Of a stretch of 64,000 nucleotides of DNA, positions 42,464 to 53,697 are shown piece after piece. Position numbers and translations under genes: made by a program. Position 1 is the first letter of the stretch. Each line of letters opens with the position of its first letter. Source of the stretch: Flaccisagitta enflata (taxonomy: Eukaryota > Chaetognatha > Sagittoidea > Aphragmophora); contig OZ231128.1 of NCBI GenBank assembly GCA_965153355.1, positions 46,128,001 through 46,192,000 of the forward strand, given 5' to 3'. Below the pieces are notes generated by a model, which made no database searches, was not told the DNA's origin, and saw only the letters and a program-made list of their open reading frames with translations.

Positions 42464-42586
42464 AATCAATTGACAATTCTGAAAGAAGTGCCCTGCAGCG
42501 AATAAGCTCCGATTTTGTCCTGCAAAATTCCATGGAGCTGAGATGAAAATTGTGCCCTCCACAACAATTTGAAGTTACCGTCGTTT

Positions 42587-42795
42587 CTAGTCGCTTGCTA
42601 CGTGACTCTACACCCCGCTATGTCGATCCGTTGGTCGGTCGGTCTGTCGGTTGGTTGGAGGTCCCCTTTTTACTTTTTCGGCGTTTTTTAGCTTTTTGCG
42701 CATACTGCTCCTGCCCAGATGCCCTGGTGACCTTCTCCAGCACTGCTCCTGCCCACCCGCACGCGACTAGGGTAGCCGTGTATCCAACCTTGTTC
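42587..42795 (+). repeat. Family H repeat, subfamily A, full length
   Basis: Hairpin AGTCGCTTGCTACGTGACT, GGTCGGTCGGTC run, GCCCTGGTGACCTTCTCC, CGCACGCGACT and GCCGTGTATCC then AACCTTGTT. Confidence 0.85.
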
Positions 42796-43752
42796 TGGAT
42801 GGGTGGTGGTTAAATTCTTGGCCAAATGATTTGATACTTATGATTTTAGAAGTCTGAAGTCATGGACGACTATGCAAATAGATTAAGGCAATAATAGATC
42901 ATATGCAAACTGTCAGTAGATATTTTCTTGCCATTCTCTGCATGCACACGGCTCCATCAGCCTGCACGAAATGCGTTGATGCCTCAAAAATTCGAGATGC
43001 CAAATTGCTTTGATTGTCATGCAAAGAAAGGCTTCCTTATCAAGATGTGAGTTGGTGATTCTTTCAAAGATTTTAACCAATACTTCTTGTCAAATCATAT
43101 GAATTGTGACCAAGTTTTGATGAGTCTGTCACGTCAGGCTCCTAAGTCACAACGAATCTTTGAGACAAAGAGGTGGGAGCTTCTGATTGATTGTCACTGT
43201 TCTGATCAGTGAAATACAGTATTTTACCAACTGAGCTACTGAGCCTCATGCAATTGGACAACGGTAATTGTCAGATTTGTTTCAAATCACTTGGTGTGGA
43301 ATTTTATATTCACTCAATCCCTTTGACCATCAGCTTTTAGAAAAACCAAAGCTTTTAGGTCTTCATTCAAATACAGGGTGTTTCACATAAAATGATATAT
43401 AAGAAAACGATGTCATTCTGCTTCTGAAAATGAGAAAAAAGTTCTGTAAAAAGATTCATAAAGCTCTAAAACTCTGATTTTTTATGTAAAAATTTTTATG
43501 GGTCTAATTTGAGTAGTTTAGCCAAAATATAGATTTGAAGTAAAATGAATATTTACAGTCAATGTTTTTTTCATCCTGCAAGTTTTTCTTCAAATCTTTC
43601 TCACGTCCAAATGGTTTAAGGTACAGATGCCAGATTGGTCTCAAATAAAAGATATTTTGATTTTCTTTCATTTTAATCCAAACTGGCATCGTATAAATGT
43701 GAGAATGATTTAAAGAAAAACTTCCAGGATGAAAAGCACATAGACTGTAAAT
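42796..43752. other. Low-GC spacer, possible SINE relic
   Basis: On the minus strand near 43195-43250 TAGCTCAGTTGGTAAAATAC resembles a tRNA A-box region, but no B box or target duplication could be found. No gene. Confidence 0.35.
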
Positions 43753-44016
43753 TAGTGATGTGGAAGCGGAAGCGGAAGCGGAAGCGGAAGCGGGTGGAAG
43801 CGGCACTTTCTCACTGGAAGCGGAAGCGGAAGCGGAAGCGGTTTTCAGAATCTTAGTGGAAGCGGAAGCGGGAGCGGAAGCGGTTTTTAAAATTTTTGTG
43901 GAAGCGGAAGCGGAAGCGGAAGCGGAAATTCAAAATCAAATGGAAGCGGAAGCGGAAGCGGAAGCAGATACAGTGGAAGCGGAAGCGGAAGCGCTAAAAG
44001 CTTCCGCTTCCACCTG
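43753..44016. repeat. GGAAGC hexamer repeat element, copy 2
   Basis: TAGTGATGTGGAAGCGG start, seven GGAAGC blocks with short spacers, and the complementary end GCTTCCGCTTCCACC. Confidence 0.7.
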
Positions 44017-44154
44017 TACACATTATTAGGCTTGAGGAATTGTATAAAGTAATAGGATTGAGATATTATTGTGTATTTGGTTTTCCCAATATATGTTACT
44101 ATTCAATATACTATACAAGATAATGCAGTAATAACAGAAACAGTAAGGAAAAAA

Positions 44155-44335
44155 ATCTCTTATGTCTCTTTTGTCTCCTATATGTCTCTTATGTCTCCTA
44201 TGTCTCATATGTCTCTTATGTCTCTTATGTCCCTTATGTCTCTTATATCTCTTGTATCTCTTATATCTCACATCTCTTATATCTCTTATATCTCTTATGT
44301 CTCTTATATCTCTTTTATCTCCTAGGTCTCAATGC
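44155..44335. repeat. TCTCTTATGTC tandem repeat
   Basis: About 16 imperfect 11-12 bp units of TATGTCTCTTATG type, followed by a GGGGAGG-rich purine stretch at 44380-44595. Confidence 0.9.
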
Positions 44336-44696
44336 CCCATGTCCTTATGTCTCCTTCATGTCCTCTATATGTCTCTTATGGGGGAGGCGGGGAGGTTGGG
44401 AGGCGGGGGAGGCAGAGGCGAGGGGAGGTGGGGAGGGCAGAGGCGTGGGGGGAGGGGTGAGGCGGTGGTGTGTGAGGGTAGGGGGGTGGGGGGAGGGTAG
44501 GGGTGGCGTAGGGGGAGGGGAGGGGGGAGGCGTAGGGGAGGGGGAGGCGTGGAGGGGTGGCGAGGGTGGGGTGGAGAGGTGTAAGGAGAGAGGAATCAGT
44601 TTATATTTTTCTCTTTATCTCTGAATCTTCATATTTTCATATTTTTATATCTTAATATCTTTATATCTTAATAATTTGTATGATTATATCTTACGT

Positions 44697-44738
44697 CTAA
44701 AGAGGACGCATCTATTGGACATCTCTTTGCCTTGTTTA
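44697..44738 (+). repeat. Family H fragment, subfamily B 3' end
   Basis: GAGGACGCATCTATTGGACATC then TTTGCCTTGTTT, as at 3441-3477. Confidence 0.6.
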
Positions 44739-45186
44739 AGAAAATACGGATGAGAGAAAAAGGTGAGGCTGAGACAGGCCGGCAAATATTCTCGCAGGTA
44801 TCCTCTTTGCACCCGAAATCATGGATGACTTACTGCGATAAGCGACTATCATCAATCAGTTCTGCTCCCTTCTAACTACGTTGACCAATCAATCAATCAT
44901 GCTTCGGCCCATCAGGCATCAGCACTCAACCATCACCACTGCAGTAATTCATTCAACAACCAATCCATCATGCTCTAGGTCAGCCAACAGATTATCAAGC
45001 AAATGCCAAGATTAGACGACGTTTTTCCATCATTTCCTGACACTTTATTTATTTTTGTTTGTTCTTTTGGAGCGAGGCCAAATATTTCATTCATTTTTGC
45101 ATTTGCAATTTTGCGCGCATTATTAGCTCTTATCAGTCGAGTTACCACCTGGGCCCGTGTTTGTGTGTGGTGTGTGTTCTGTCCCA

Positions 45187-45236
45187 CTCACTTTCATGAG
45201 ATAGACGTCTGATTGCCTCCAGAATTTGACCACACC
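45187..45236 (-). pseudogene. Duplicate of the FRAS1/FREM-like exon end and donor
   Basis: On the minus strand TGGAGGCAATCAGACGTC, then TATCTCATGAAA and GTGAGT repeats the end of the real exon at 45364-45410 with about 80% identity over 45-50 bp. A perfect GTGAGT donor sits at 45191-45186. The two copies are separated by about 120 bp of (CA)n. It could be an alternative downstream splice donor or a dead relic. Confidence 0.6.
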
Positions 45237-45268
45237 CACACACACACACACACACACACGCACACACA

Positions 45269-45351
<83 letters not shown>
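45229..45351. repeat. (CA)n microsatellite
   Basis: About 120 bp of CA dinucleotides with one CG and one AA interruption, in the intron start of the FRAS1/FREM-like gene. Confidence 0.97.
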
Positions 45352-45354
<3 letters not shown>

Positions 45355-45363
45355 CGCACTGAC

Positions 45364-45676
45364 TTTCATGTGATCGACGTCTGATTGTCTCCATGTTTTA
45401 ACAATCGTCGGCGTTTTCGAGTCTTTTTTCACTTCCGGCATCGTTAACGTGGAAATCAGGCGCCCGGCGTCAGTCAGATCGGCGCCCAGAGGAAGCAGGT
45501 CCAAATGGGAGGAGGAAGAGGAAGAGGAGGAGGAAGAGGAAGTGTAAGAGGAAGAGGAAGTGGAAGAGGAAGAGAAGGGAGGAAAGGGTTGGAAGACGAA
45601 GTGAGGAGGAGTCGTGACGATGTAAACCAAATCCGCCGATGAGGACGAAGACGAAGAAGGGGAAGAATCAAAGTCC
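45364..45676 (-). CDS. FRAS1/FREM-like gene, downstream exon (CSPG repeat)
   Basis: Acceptor TTTTTCCAG precedes 45676 with a TTGCTAAT branch-like site; donor GTCAGT begins at 45363. The exon completes a codon left by the upstream exon and then encodes 104 residues. The start DFDSSPSSSSSSSADLVYIV and TTPPHFVF match the start of a CSPG/NG2-type repeat (D-x-D-S, LVYxVTxPP). The end, LTDAGRLISTLTMPEVKKDS and the stretch to VKTWRQSDVDHMK, matches the DAGR...F-Q-DVN-MKV segment of FRAS1/FREM proteins. A Ser/Thr-rich insert from an AGG/GAA microsatellite sits between them. FRAS1/FREM proteins are secreted or membrane-anchored basement-membrane components. Confidence 0.8.
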
Positions 45677-45701
45677 CTGGAAAAATTAGCAACGCCGGAT
45701 T

Positions 45702-45927
45702 CAAGGCCAATAAGTAGTCGCTAACGGGTGGCCAGGGGCAGCGGTAATGTCGGTGAGCGGGGGCAGTATGGAGCAGGGCGGGGGCTGTAATGAGGCAGGA
45801 CAGGAACAGTAATGCTCCAATATCTCTACTTCAGTCGATTTCGCTTCATCCAAAATTTCGCGTTATGGACATTCCTACCAAGGGACACACCCTCTTATAT
45901 GAAGTCGCTTTGCCAGCGACTTAAAAA
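45702..45927 (-). repeat. Family H repeat, subfamily D, in the intron
   Basis: CAAGGCCAATAAGTAGTCGCTAACGGG at the left and the hairpin AGTCGCTTTGCCAGCGACTTAAAAA at the right. The inside TCGATTTCGCTTCATCC and ATTTCGCGTTATGG aligns with the copy at 53698, but without the SINE. Confidence 0.8.
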
Positions 45928-45953
45928 GATGCATGCTTGACGGAAAGGCAATA

Positions 45954-46430
<477 letters not shown>

Positions 46431-46441
46431 AAGCTACTAAC

Positions 46442-46677
46442 ATATAATGCAGGATAGAGTTGTTGAACAGCGCGATTTCCGTTTCCAGCACTCGCATGAC
46501 ATTGGTGGCGCCTCCGACTCGGATCGGCGCTTCGTCGTCGACCGGATGCACGACGATGTTGAAGACGCGTTCCGGGGACTCGTTTGGAGGATCTGCAGCA
46601 TCCGTTAACCGGAAACGGAAGGAATCGAAGGAAGAGTCGCTTCCGTCGTGTCGATAGTGGATGTAACCTCGGACCAA
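46442..46677 (-). CDS. FRAS1/FREM-like gene, upstream exon (CSPG repeat)
   Basis: Acceptor AAACACACAG precedes 46677; donor GTTAGT begins at 46441. 236 bases encode LVRGYIHYRHDGSDSSFDSF, RFRLTDAADPPNESPERVFN, then IVVHPVDDEAPIRV and VLETEIALFNNSILHY. The pattern Y-x-HDGS...DSF-F-L-TD...F-I-V-PVDDE-P-L-V-E is the second half of a CSPG/NG2 repeat followed by the beginning of the next, as in FRAS1 and FREM proteins. The split codon AT|G joins in frame to the next exon (M-DFDSS). Flanked by microsatellites on both sides: (CAA)n below and (GTTT)n above. Neighbouring exons must lie outside the recognisable sequence or outside the window. Confidence 0.85.
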
Positions 46678-46679
46678 CT

Positions 46680-46777
46680 GTGTGTTTGTTTGTTTGATTT
46701 TGTTTGTTTGTTTGTTTGTTTGTTTGTTTGTTTGTTTGTTTGTTTGTTTGTTTGTTTGTTTGTTTGTTTGTTTGTTT
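46680..46777. repeat. (GTTT)n microsatellite
   Basis: About 95 bp of TTTG units immediately before the exon's acceptor, followed by GCATGCATGCGTGCGTG. Confidence 0.97.
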
Positions 46778-47624
46778 TTGGGCGTGCATGCATGCATGCG
46801 TGCGTGCGCGCTCGCACGTGGGGGGGGGTGTAAGGGGTGTTGGTGTGTTTATGTTGGTGTGCATTTCGGGGAAAAAACAGGAGCCAAAAATGTAGAAATA
46901 AAAAAAGTCAGTTTGCTTTAGAATTCAATAAAAGAACGAATCTTTCCGTTGTTAAGCTGCTCCACGTCTCTCCTGCTGAACATACAGATACAGTACACAT
47001 TGTAAAACCTCATATGACCATCAAGTGATGAAATGATAATTTTGATATCGTAATTACAAATAGCATCAATCCAGATAAGCCATGATATCTAATCTGCAGA
47101 TTTCAGAAATTAAAAATTGTCCTTGATCGGGCACGCGCGCACGCTCTATTTTCAGGACTGATATTGTCACAGATTTAGCCTCGGCCTTGAGTGCCCTTGA
47201 GTGCCACAGATTTAGCCTTCGGCCTTGAGTGCCCTCCTCATTTCATAACTGGATAAAAATTTGTCCGCAGACTGTTCTGAAATCTGCAAGCTAAACTCAG
47301 CAGTCAGTAATCGACTGTCGTCTCGGGCGTTAATGAAGCCATAGTCTTTTTCCCGCGCGCCCCTCAACCAATAACAGCTGTTTCATGAATTTCTATTCGC
47401 ACACACGCGATTCTATCCGTCGCTTTGTCGGTCAGTCTCTAAGATGGTTGGTCAGTCCGTGCGACGCGGTAAAATAGTGAGTAGGATGCAGTGCAGGGTC
47501 AATATGTGTAAGGGGACGTCCGTTCGCACGTTCTGTGTATAATGCTTTGTCATGTCTGCCCCTGCCCAATTGTTACTGGCAAAACTTATCCAGGCCACAT
47601 ACTGCACTGCCTGTCTCGGTCTCT
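46778..47624. other. Intron or intergenic DNA, no exon recognised
   Basis: A 40-bp direct duplication (CACAGATTTAGCCT and CGGCCTTGAGTGCCC) lies at 47168-47234. A weak family H-like stretch lies at 47400-47575. No coding match. Confidence 0.45.
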
Positions 47625-47627
47625 GTC

Positions 47628-47723
<96 letters not shown>
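47625..47723. repeat. (CT)n microsatellite
   Basis: Nearly 100 bp of CT dinucleotides; a (GA)n tract follows at 47847-47885. Confidence 0.97.
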
Positions 47724-47726
<3 letters not shown>

Positions 47727-47839
47727 TCCTGTCAAACCATGAAAAATGAATATTCGCGGATCGGAAAAATATGAATATTCAATGGCCAATTATTTGAAGC
47801 TTTGGGGAAAAAGAAAGAGAAGATGTTCATGAAGAGGGA

Positions 47840-47885
<46 letters not shown>

Positions 47886-47893
<8 letters not shown>

Positions 47894-48284
47894 GAGAGAC
47901 AAAGAGACAGGGAGACAGAGGGAGAGTGAGAGAGATAATTTTGTCGCTCTAAGTGTAAAATAAGTAATTTGAAAATTTCTTAGTTATTCAAAAATAGCTG
48001 AATTTAACACTTTAAAGGGTCACAAGGGCCCATAACTTTACTTAAAGGACAAAAGTCAAAAAACGCTCTGATGGCGCCTTTTGTATTGACACAAGCGACA
48101 ATACTCCAATCATACACCTTGAATCAATGTGCTAATTGGACTATAGGAAGAGGGATGCTACATTCTTCGAGGGGGTGTCGCGTTATATCAGACTCAAATC
48201 TGCTGAGTGATTTTTTTCATTTTGTTTGCCATTAAATGTTTTACTGCAATCAAAACGTCTTTTCAGTCGATAGCTAAGCTTTGT
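47886..48284. other. Spacer, no gene supported
   Basis: Low-GC sequence without recognised features. Confidence 0.4.
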
Positions 48285-48477
48285 CCCTACGAAGGAAAGT
48301 CTGTCACGCGAAAATTTGGATGACGCGAAATTGATTGAAATTCTGATTTCTGAGCTTTAAGGCCCCTGCCCAACCACACTACAGCCCCGCCCACCTACAT
48401 ACTGCCCCTGCCCACCCACATTACTGCACCTGCCAACCCACCAGCGACTACTTATCGGCCGTGTATCCGGCCTTGTT
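48285..48477 (+). repeat. Family H repeat, subfamily D, 5' truncated
   Basis: GCCCCTGCCCACCCACATTAC, then CCAGCGACTACTTATCGGCCG and TGTATCCGGCCTTGTT. The first hairpin is not recognisable. Confidence 0.75.
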
Positions 48478-48636
48478 CCCATCTGTCATGGATGGGAGAG
48501 TTTTACATCACAAACGAATTTCCATTTCCTCTTTAATTTTACTTCAGAGATCTCGAAAGTGATCACCAGTGTCCACGTACGCGTTCTGTGTGGGGACGCA
48601 GATGTCGTTTGAAAAAAGTAAAGGGGGTGGCTGATT

Positions 48637-49455
48637 GCCGTATTTTTTCCATTTAGCACCCCGCCACCCCCCTATAATTAGCGCCCCCCTTTTTTTTTTC
48701 TTAGCGTTACACTTTTCAGAAAAGTTTGGAAAAAATATTGAGTAAAATGATGAAATAACACAACACAATGAGCCATTTTCACTGACTTTCAAATAGATAC
48801 ATGTAATGAATATCTCCTTTTTGGGCAGCGGCCCCGGAGGGGCCGATGACCTATGATTCCACATAGGGCAATTTTCTCTGGTTTCCGTCCGTCCGTCCGT
48901 CCCCCCCCTCCCCCAAGCCTCAAATAAAGCCTCTCAGACCCCAAATCTGACCTTTCAGACCCCAAATCAGGCCTCCCAGACCCCAGATCAGACCTCTCAG
49001 ACCCCAAATCAGGCCTCCCAGACCCCAGATCAAGCTTTTCAGACCCCAAATTAGACCCCTGTGACCCAAATCAGGCCTTTCAGAACCCAAATCAAGCCTC
49101 TCAGACCCCAAACCAAGCCTCTCACACCCTAAATCAGACCTTTCAGAGCCAAAATCAGAACTCTTGGCCCTCCAAACCAGCTTCTCAAACCGGAGAAAAT
49201 TGTCCTATGTGGAATCATAGGTCATCGGCCCCTCCGGGGCCGCTGCCCCTCTCATAATCTCATTCCCACATACACTAACTTAGGGGCATCGGGTACCGCT
49301 GACCATGTAACGCTTTTGCGACTATTGAGTCTAATTTAGCATTTTGACAGCCTTTCAGGAAAAATATTAACTGAATGACAATACAAAGGGGGCCTTAATT
49401 GGAGTGTTAAAAAGCAAAGTCATATTTCAATTTCAAAAGCGCCCATGAATCTAAT
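48637..49455 (-). mobile_element. TACCGTATTTTTTC MITE split by a family G element
   Basis: 48637-48818 and 49327-49455 align, reversed, to the two parts of the intact copy at 42128-42463. Landmarks are GAAAATGGCTCATTGTG-like sequence left of the break and CAATTTCAAAAGCGCCC right of it. The break falls at ATATCTCC|TTGAGT. Confidence 0.75.
48814..49326. repeat. Family G element, full length, inside a MITE
   Basis: Left end TTTTTGGGCAGCGGCCCCGG, arm to about 48880. Right arm 49190-49246 (CCGGAGAAAATTG, then CATCGGCCCCTCCGGGGCCGC) is complementary, and the right tail CGGGTACCGCTGACCATG then AACGCTTTTGCGACTAT. Inside are about a dozen units of CAGACCCCAAATCAGGCCTC type. The surrounding MITE fixes both ends of the element. 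Confidence 0.85.
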
Positions 49456-50139
49456 TAGAAAACTGGTCAATATATAATCATCATCGCATACCATGTAAGC
49501 ATGTCTTTTTTAGCTATTTCCTCCACATTTGATCATTTTGCATATTGCATTCCTTTCCTCGTTTACGTCCATATTGGATGCCACCACTCTCGAATTCCAA
49601 CTTATGAAAGTTGAATCGGTTTTCCCTTTAGAAAGGATGCGTAAGATCTCTGCAACTTTTCAATGGTGACATAAGTGAGATACCTTCCCCGTCAGCACAT
49701 ATCCTGTATGAATTGCCACTTTTCACCACCCAGATCTTGGCCGATTGCGCAATCGATTGCTTCCTCATTCTCGCTCGTACCCTGCCTTACTCTCTCAACT
49801 GTTGCCATCTCCCCCGTATTTCACCTGTCTCCTTGATACTAATCCCTTCCTGCCGGTATGCTGCCTTCCTCCCCATCTTGCTCTCTCCTCTCTTTTATTT
49901 CAGCTTTCATCTTGATACTTCTCCCTCTCTGCCTGTATGCTACCTTCCTCCTTGACTTTCTTCTTTCCTTCCTCCCCTGCCTGCCGGCATATTCTAATCC
50001 TCCCTAGAATCTTTTTATCCTCTTTGCCTTCAAGCTCCCCCCCTCCCCTTTTAGCCCCCATCTTTCCTCCATTACAGCCACCCGTTGAGCTCCCGCACTG
50101 AGGGGACGCATCTAGTCACAGACAATCGCGTTTTTAAAC
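49456..50139. other. Pyrimidine-rich spacer
   Basis: CTTCCTCC-rich DNA near 49750-50090; no gene. A GGACGCATCTAGTC segment at 50104 resembles a family H subfamily B end. Confidence 0.4.
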
Positions 50140-50390
50140 AAGCCATCGGTCGCTTGCTACGTTCACTCGCTCGCACCGCTCACTCCGCTCACTCACTATG
50201 CAGCGCTCCGCTTTGATACACTCCCTTTGCTCGCTCGCTCTGTTCACAGGCTCGCTCACTCACTTCGCTCACTCCCTCGTGGGACAGTGAAATTCTTGAA
50301 TATGTGTTCACGCTGTGATCGCGTTTCACGGGAAGAAACGCGTTTTTGGCGGTCACTAGAAACACGCCCTGAATCGCAGCTGGACGCTCT
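50140..50390. repeat. GAGYGAGCG-rich dispersed repeat, copy 2, reversed
   Basis: Contains CGCTCACTCCGCTCACTCAC, GATCGCGTTTCACGGG and the end TCACTAGAAACACGCCCT, the reverse of 18330-18570. Confidence 0.6.
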
Positions 50391-51189
50391 TCCGGAATTA
50401 TGTTCATCCAAAACTGCTGCACGTTGTGCACGCATTTCAATTGTAAAAAATGCAGTTGAGCTTCACTATAACGCTATAAAAGAGCTGCTATAATCTGAGC
50501 ATGCTATTATAGAGCCTGCCAATATCATGCCTGCTATTTTGGAGGCTGCCATTTTGGAAGCTATAATTTCTGGCATCCTTAGCGCATACCGGGTGGACAT
50601 AAAAAAAGTAGTCACTTTATCTCAATAATATAAAAATGATTCTTAATTATCTATTATATGATAATTCAAAATAAATAAGCCTTTTAATTTGTGTACATGA
50701 ATATAATATACAAATTCAAATTATGTTTGGTCAATCAAAAAAATTTTTCTGGTCATTATTGCCTATTTTAATAAAAAATGATGATTGATAATCATTAGTG
50801 TTTTGGATATGAATTTGTTTTTTTATTCAAAAAAAAATTGGTGCTCATTTTCTAAGACCTACTTTTAATCAACTATAGGACGAATGCGGACACGCCCTAA
50901 GAATATCCTTGCAGAACATAGTATGAAAAAGCTGCAGCCTATCTAATTCCGATTTTAGAATGAACGGATTTTTTTCTGTTTTGAAGGGAGACAGCACAAC
51001 TCAAATTTTAATGGCAATGTGAAAAAAAAAAAACTGGAAACTTGGGTCCGGTGGGGCAGTGATGAAGAACAAAACACGCGCCATTTGAATGTATTTTACT
51101 AACTGAGCAATGAACCAAACATCTAACAGACAGACAGACGTACCGGACAAAGCATTGTATACATACAATGTGTACTACATGTAGGCGCG
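50391..51189. other. Low-GC spacer
   Basis: Near 50505-50590 GCCTGCTATTTTGGAGGCTGCC-type units recur. An end AATGCGGACACGCCCTAAG at 50883-50901 resembles the terminus of the 18330 family. No gene. Confidence 0.4.
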
Positions 51190-51659
51190 TGTTTGCGACG
51201 TAAACAGAGATTTTCCGTGGCGTTCCTTTATAACGTATTAAACCGCCAAAAATCGTTTCAAAAATGCAAAAAAGTGGATTATTGTAACAAAAATTATGAA
51301 TTTTTGTCACAAAAATGCTTCAAAAAGCCGTTTTGAAACGGGCGTTCTTATGCAGTTCTAAAACGATCTTATATTGTCGTTTCAAAACCACAAGTATGCG
51401 CAACTATTGAAACGAATTTTGTGGCATAGTTGTAGTTTCAAAACTTTGCAATTCTAAAGTTTTAAAACCATGATATATTTGCGTTTCAAAACGCTATAAA
51501 ACAGCGCTAAAGTTACAGCCAGCAAGAGAAAAAATCTACATATCTTTGTAATCTTATCACCTTTTTTACCGTTTTGAAAACGCAAAAAATTGAAGTATTG
51601 AAACTATGAAAAAATGTGTTTAAAAATTGAAACATGGTTATATGCTAGATGGAACAATT
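51190..51659. repeat. GTTTTGAAAC-rich repeat, left part
   Basis: GTTTCAAAAC and GTTTTGAAAC recur in both orientations with ATGCAGTT and CTATTGAAACG. The same vocabulary returns at 52280-52740, after intervening insertions. Confidence 0.5.
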
Positions 51660-52260
51660 TTCCTAACTTTACCCAAACTGAAATGAATGGAAGAGGGCCC
51701 CGTTAGCCCTCACTGACTGGCTAATACGCGCGCCACTCTTGGTTTTCCATAAAACTGAATCTGAAAGACATCCTTTTGGCCAGCAGCCTCAAAGGGGTTG
51801 ATGACATGCTTTCATACATATGAAATTTTCTCCTCCTCCTTCTTCTTCTCCTCCTTTGCCCCCACCCTTCCCAAGGCCCATATCCCAGCCTTGAGGCATC
51901 CCAGCCTCAGGCTCGTCCCAACGTAGGGCCCAAATTCCAACCTCACGGCCCAAATCCCACCCCAAGGCCCAAATTTCAGCCTCAAGGGATTTGGGCCTTG
52001 AGACCGGGATTTTGACCTCGTGGCTGAGATACGGGCCTCGAGGCTGAAATATGGGCCTAGATATGGGTGCGGAGGAGGAGGAGGAGGAGGAGGAGAAGAA
52101 ATTCCCTATATGTGTGAAACTGAAAGCATAGGTCATCGACCTCTTTGGGTCCGCAGCCCTGCTCTCTCCATCAACTACAATCACAACCATCTAATGCTTT
52201 TGCGACTATCTTATCTACCCCAAAAGCAATCTGCTTACCAAAAATAGTCGATGTAAAGGG
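51660..52260. repeat. Family R copy split by a family G element
   Basis: Family R from 51660 (CCAAACTGAAATGAATGG) breaks at about 51772 (GAAAGACATC) and resumes at 52209 (TTATCTACCCCAAAAGCAAT). The insert 51773-52208 is a family G copy with GGCCAGCAGCCTCAAAGGGG, CCCATATCCCAGCC units and the tail AATGCTTTTGCGACTAT. Confidence 0.75.
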
Positions 52261-52279
52261 TTATAGTCGCAAAAACATC

Positions 52280-52740
52280 AGATTGTCAGGGTCAGTGCCA
52301 GTGTCAATGTCAGTTTGCAATTGAATTGTTGTTGAAACTGCAAAAAAACAGAATTCATGAAACGTTTTTACAAACAACTTTTTTACAGTTTCAAAACCGC
52401 AAAAAAATTGCTTATGGGGACGGCGATTTCATATTTCATAATTTTACTGCCACCGCCACTGCCACTGTTTGAAAAAAACTCATTTCTTCAGTTTTAAAAT
52501 GAAAAAAAAAAACTGGCTAGAAGTGAGTAAGAAATGTTATTTTAGACATGTTTTCAAAAGCCCTTTTTATGCAGTTTTGATACTCCCAAAAAACGCGGTT
52601 TCAAAACGGCAACTATGCCTGCGTTTTGAAACCCCAGATTACAACCACAAAAGGACGTTGTTGTATGCATAAATGGTTTTTTGGACGTTTTGAAACTGCT
52701 GCATACTAGGAGTTTTGATACGTCGTTCCCCTATTTGGGA
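52280..52740. repeat. GTTTTGAAAC-rich repeat, right part
   Basis: Contains AACCGCAAAAAAATTGC, AGTTTTGATAC and TTGAAACTGC repeats like those at 51190-51659. Confidence 0.45.
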
Positions 52741-52859
52741 CGATAATGCCATAATAACGCCAACGGAATAACTGCGTAAACAAGGATGGTCTTCACGCGT
52801 GTGGCACAGATTGTGCAGACTGAGTGAGAAAAATGGTATCTGATGAGAGGAAATAAAGA

Positions 52860-52860
52860 A

Positions 52861-52892
<32 letters not shown>

Positions 52893-53050
52893 GTGAAAGA
52901 AAGAAAGAATGAAAGAAAGAAAGAAATAAAGAACAAAAGAAAGGGAAAAAAAGAGGCATCGGCTTTCAATAAATTGGAGCCAACTTTTGTGTCAAGAGCC
53001 AACATATTGATACTTGCTGGTGATATGAGAGAGAGAGAGAGAGAGAGAGA

Positions 53051-53117
<67 letters not shown>

Positions 53118-53490
53118 ACAAACTCACACACCCACCCACCCACACAGACATACATACAGACAGACCGACAGACACACACACACAGACACACAGAGACACA
53201 CACGGACACACACAGACAAGCACAGACGGACAAAGACACACACAGACACACACAGATAGACACAGACAGACACCGACAGACACAGACAGGCACTGACATA
53301 CACAGACAGACACAGAAAGGACACAGGCAGACAAAGACAGACACAGACAGTCACAGACAGACAGACACAGACAGACACAGACAGACACAGACAGACACAG
53401 ACAGACACAGACAGACACAGACAGACACAGACAGACACAGACAGACACAGACAGACACAGACAGACACAGACAGACACAGAAGAAGACGC
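52860..53490. repeat. Compound microsatellite (GAAA)n, (GA)n, (CA)n, (CAGACA)n
   Basis: (GAAA)n 52860-52960, (GA)n 53027-53052, (CA)n 53053-53112, then ACAGACACAGAC-type units to 53482. Long frames (HTHTHT, VCVCVC) are artefacts. Confidence 0.95.
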
Positions 53491-53697
53491 GAGTTTTACC
53501 CATTGCAGCTCATTTTATAAAAACGGCTGATTCAAAGTAAAAGTCCTCAGCAGATGAATACATAGATAGTGATAAGCATCCAAAAACTGAATAGCTTCCC
53601 TCGTCAGTTCTTCAGAGAAGACTCTATAAGAGGCTTTGTCTGTCCGTCGATCCGTCGCTGCATCCTTGGTCCGTAACCCACGATTCGGAAAAGAGTA

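Noticed and set aside
49713-49955. Small secreted protein frame
   Set aside because: Pyrimidine-rich DNA gives Leu/Pro/Ser-rich frames; no start context, splice sites or homologue evident.
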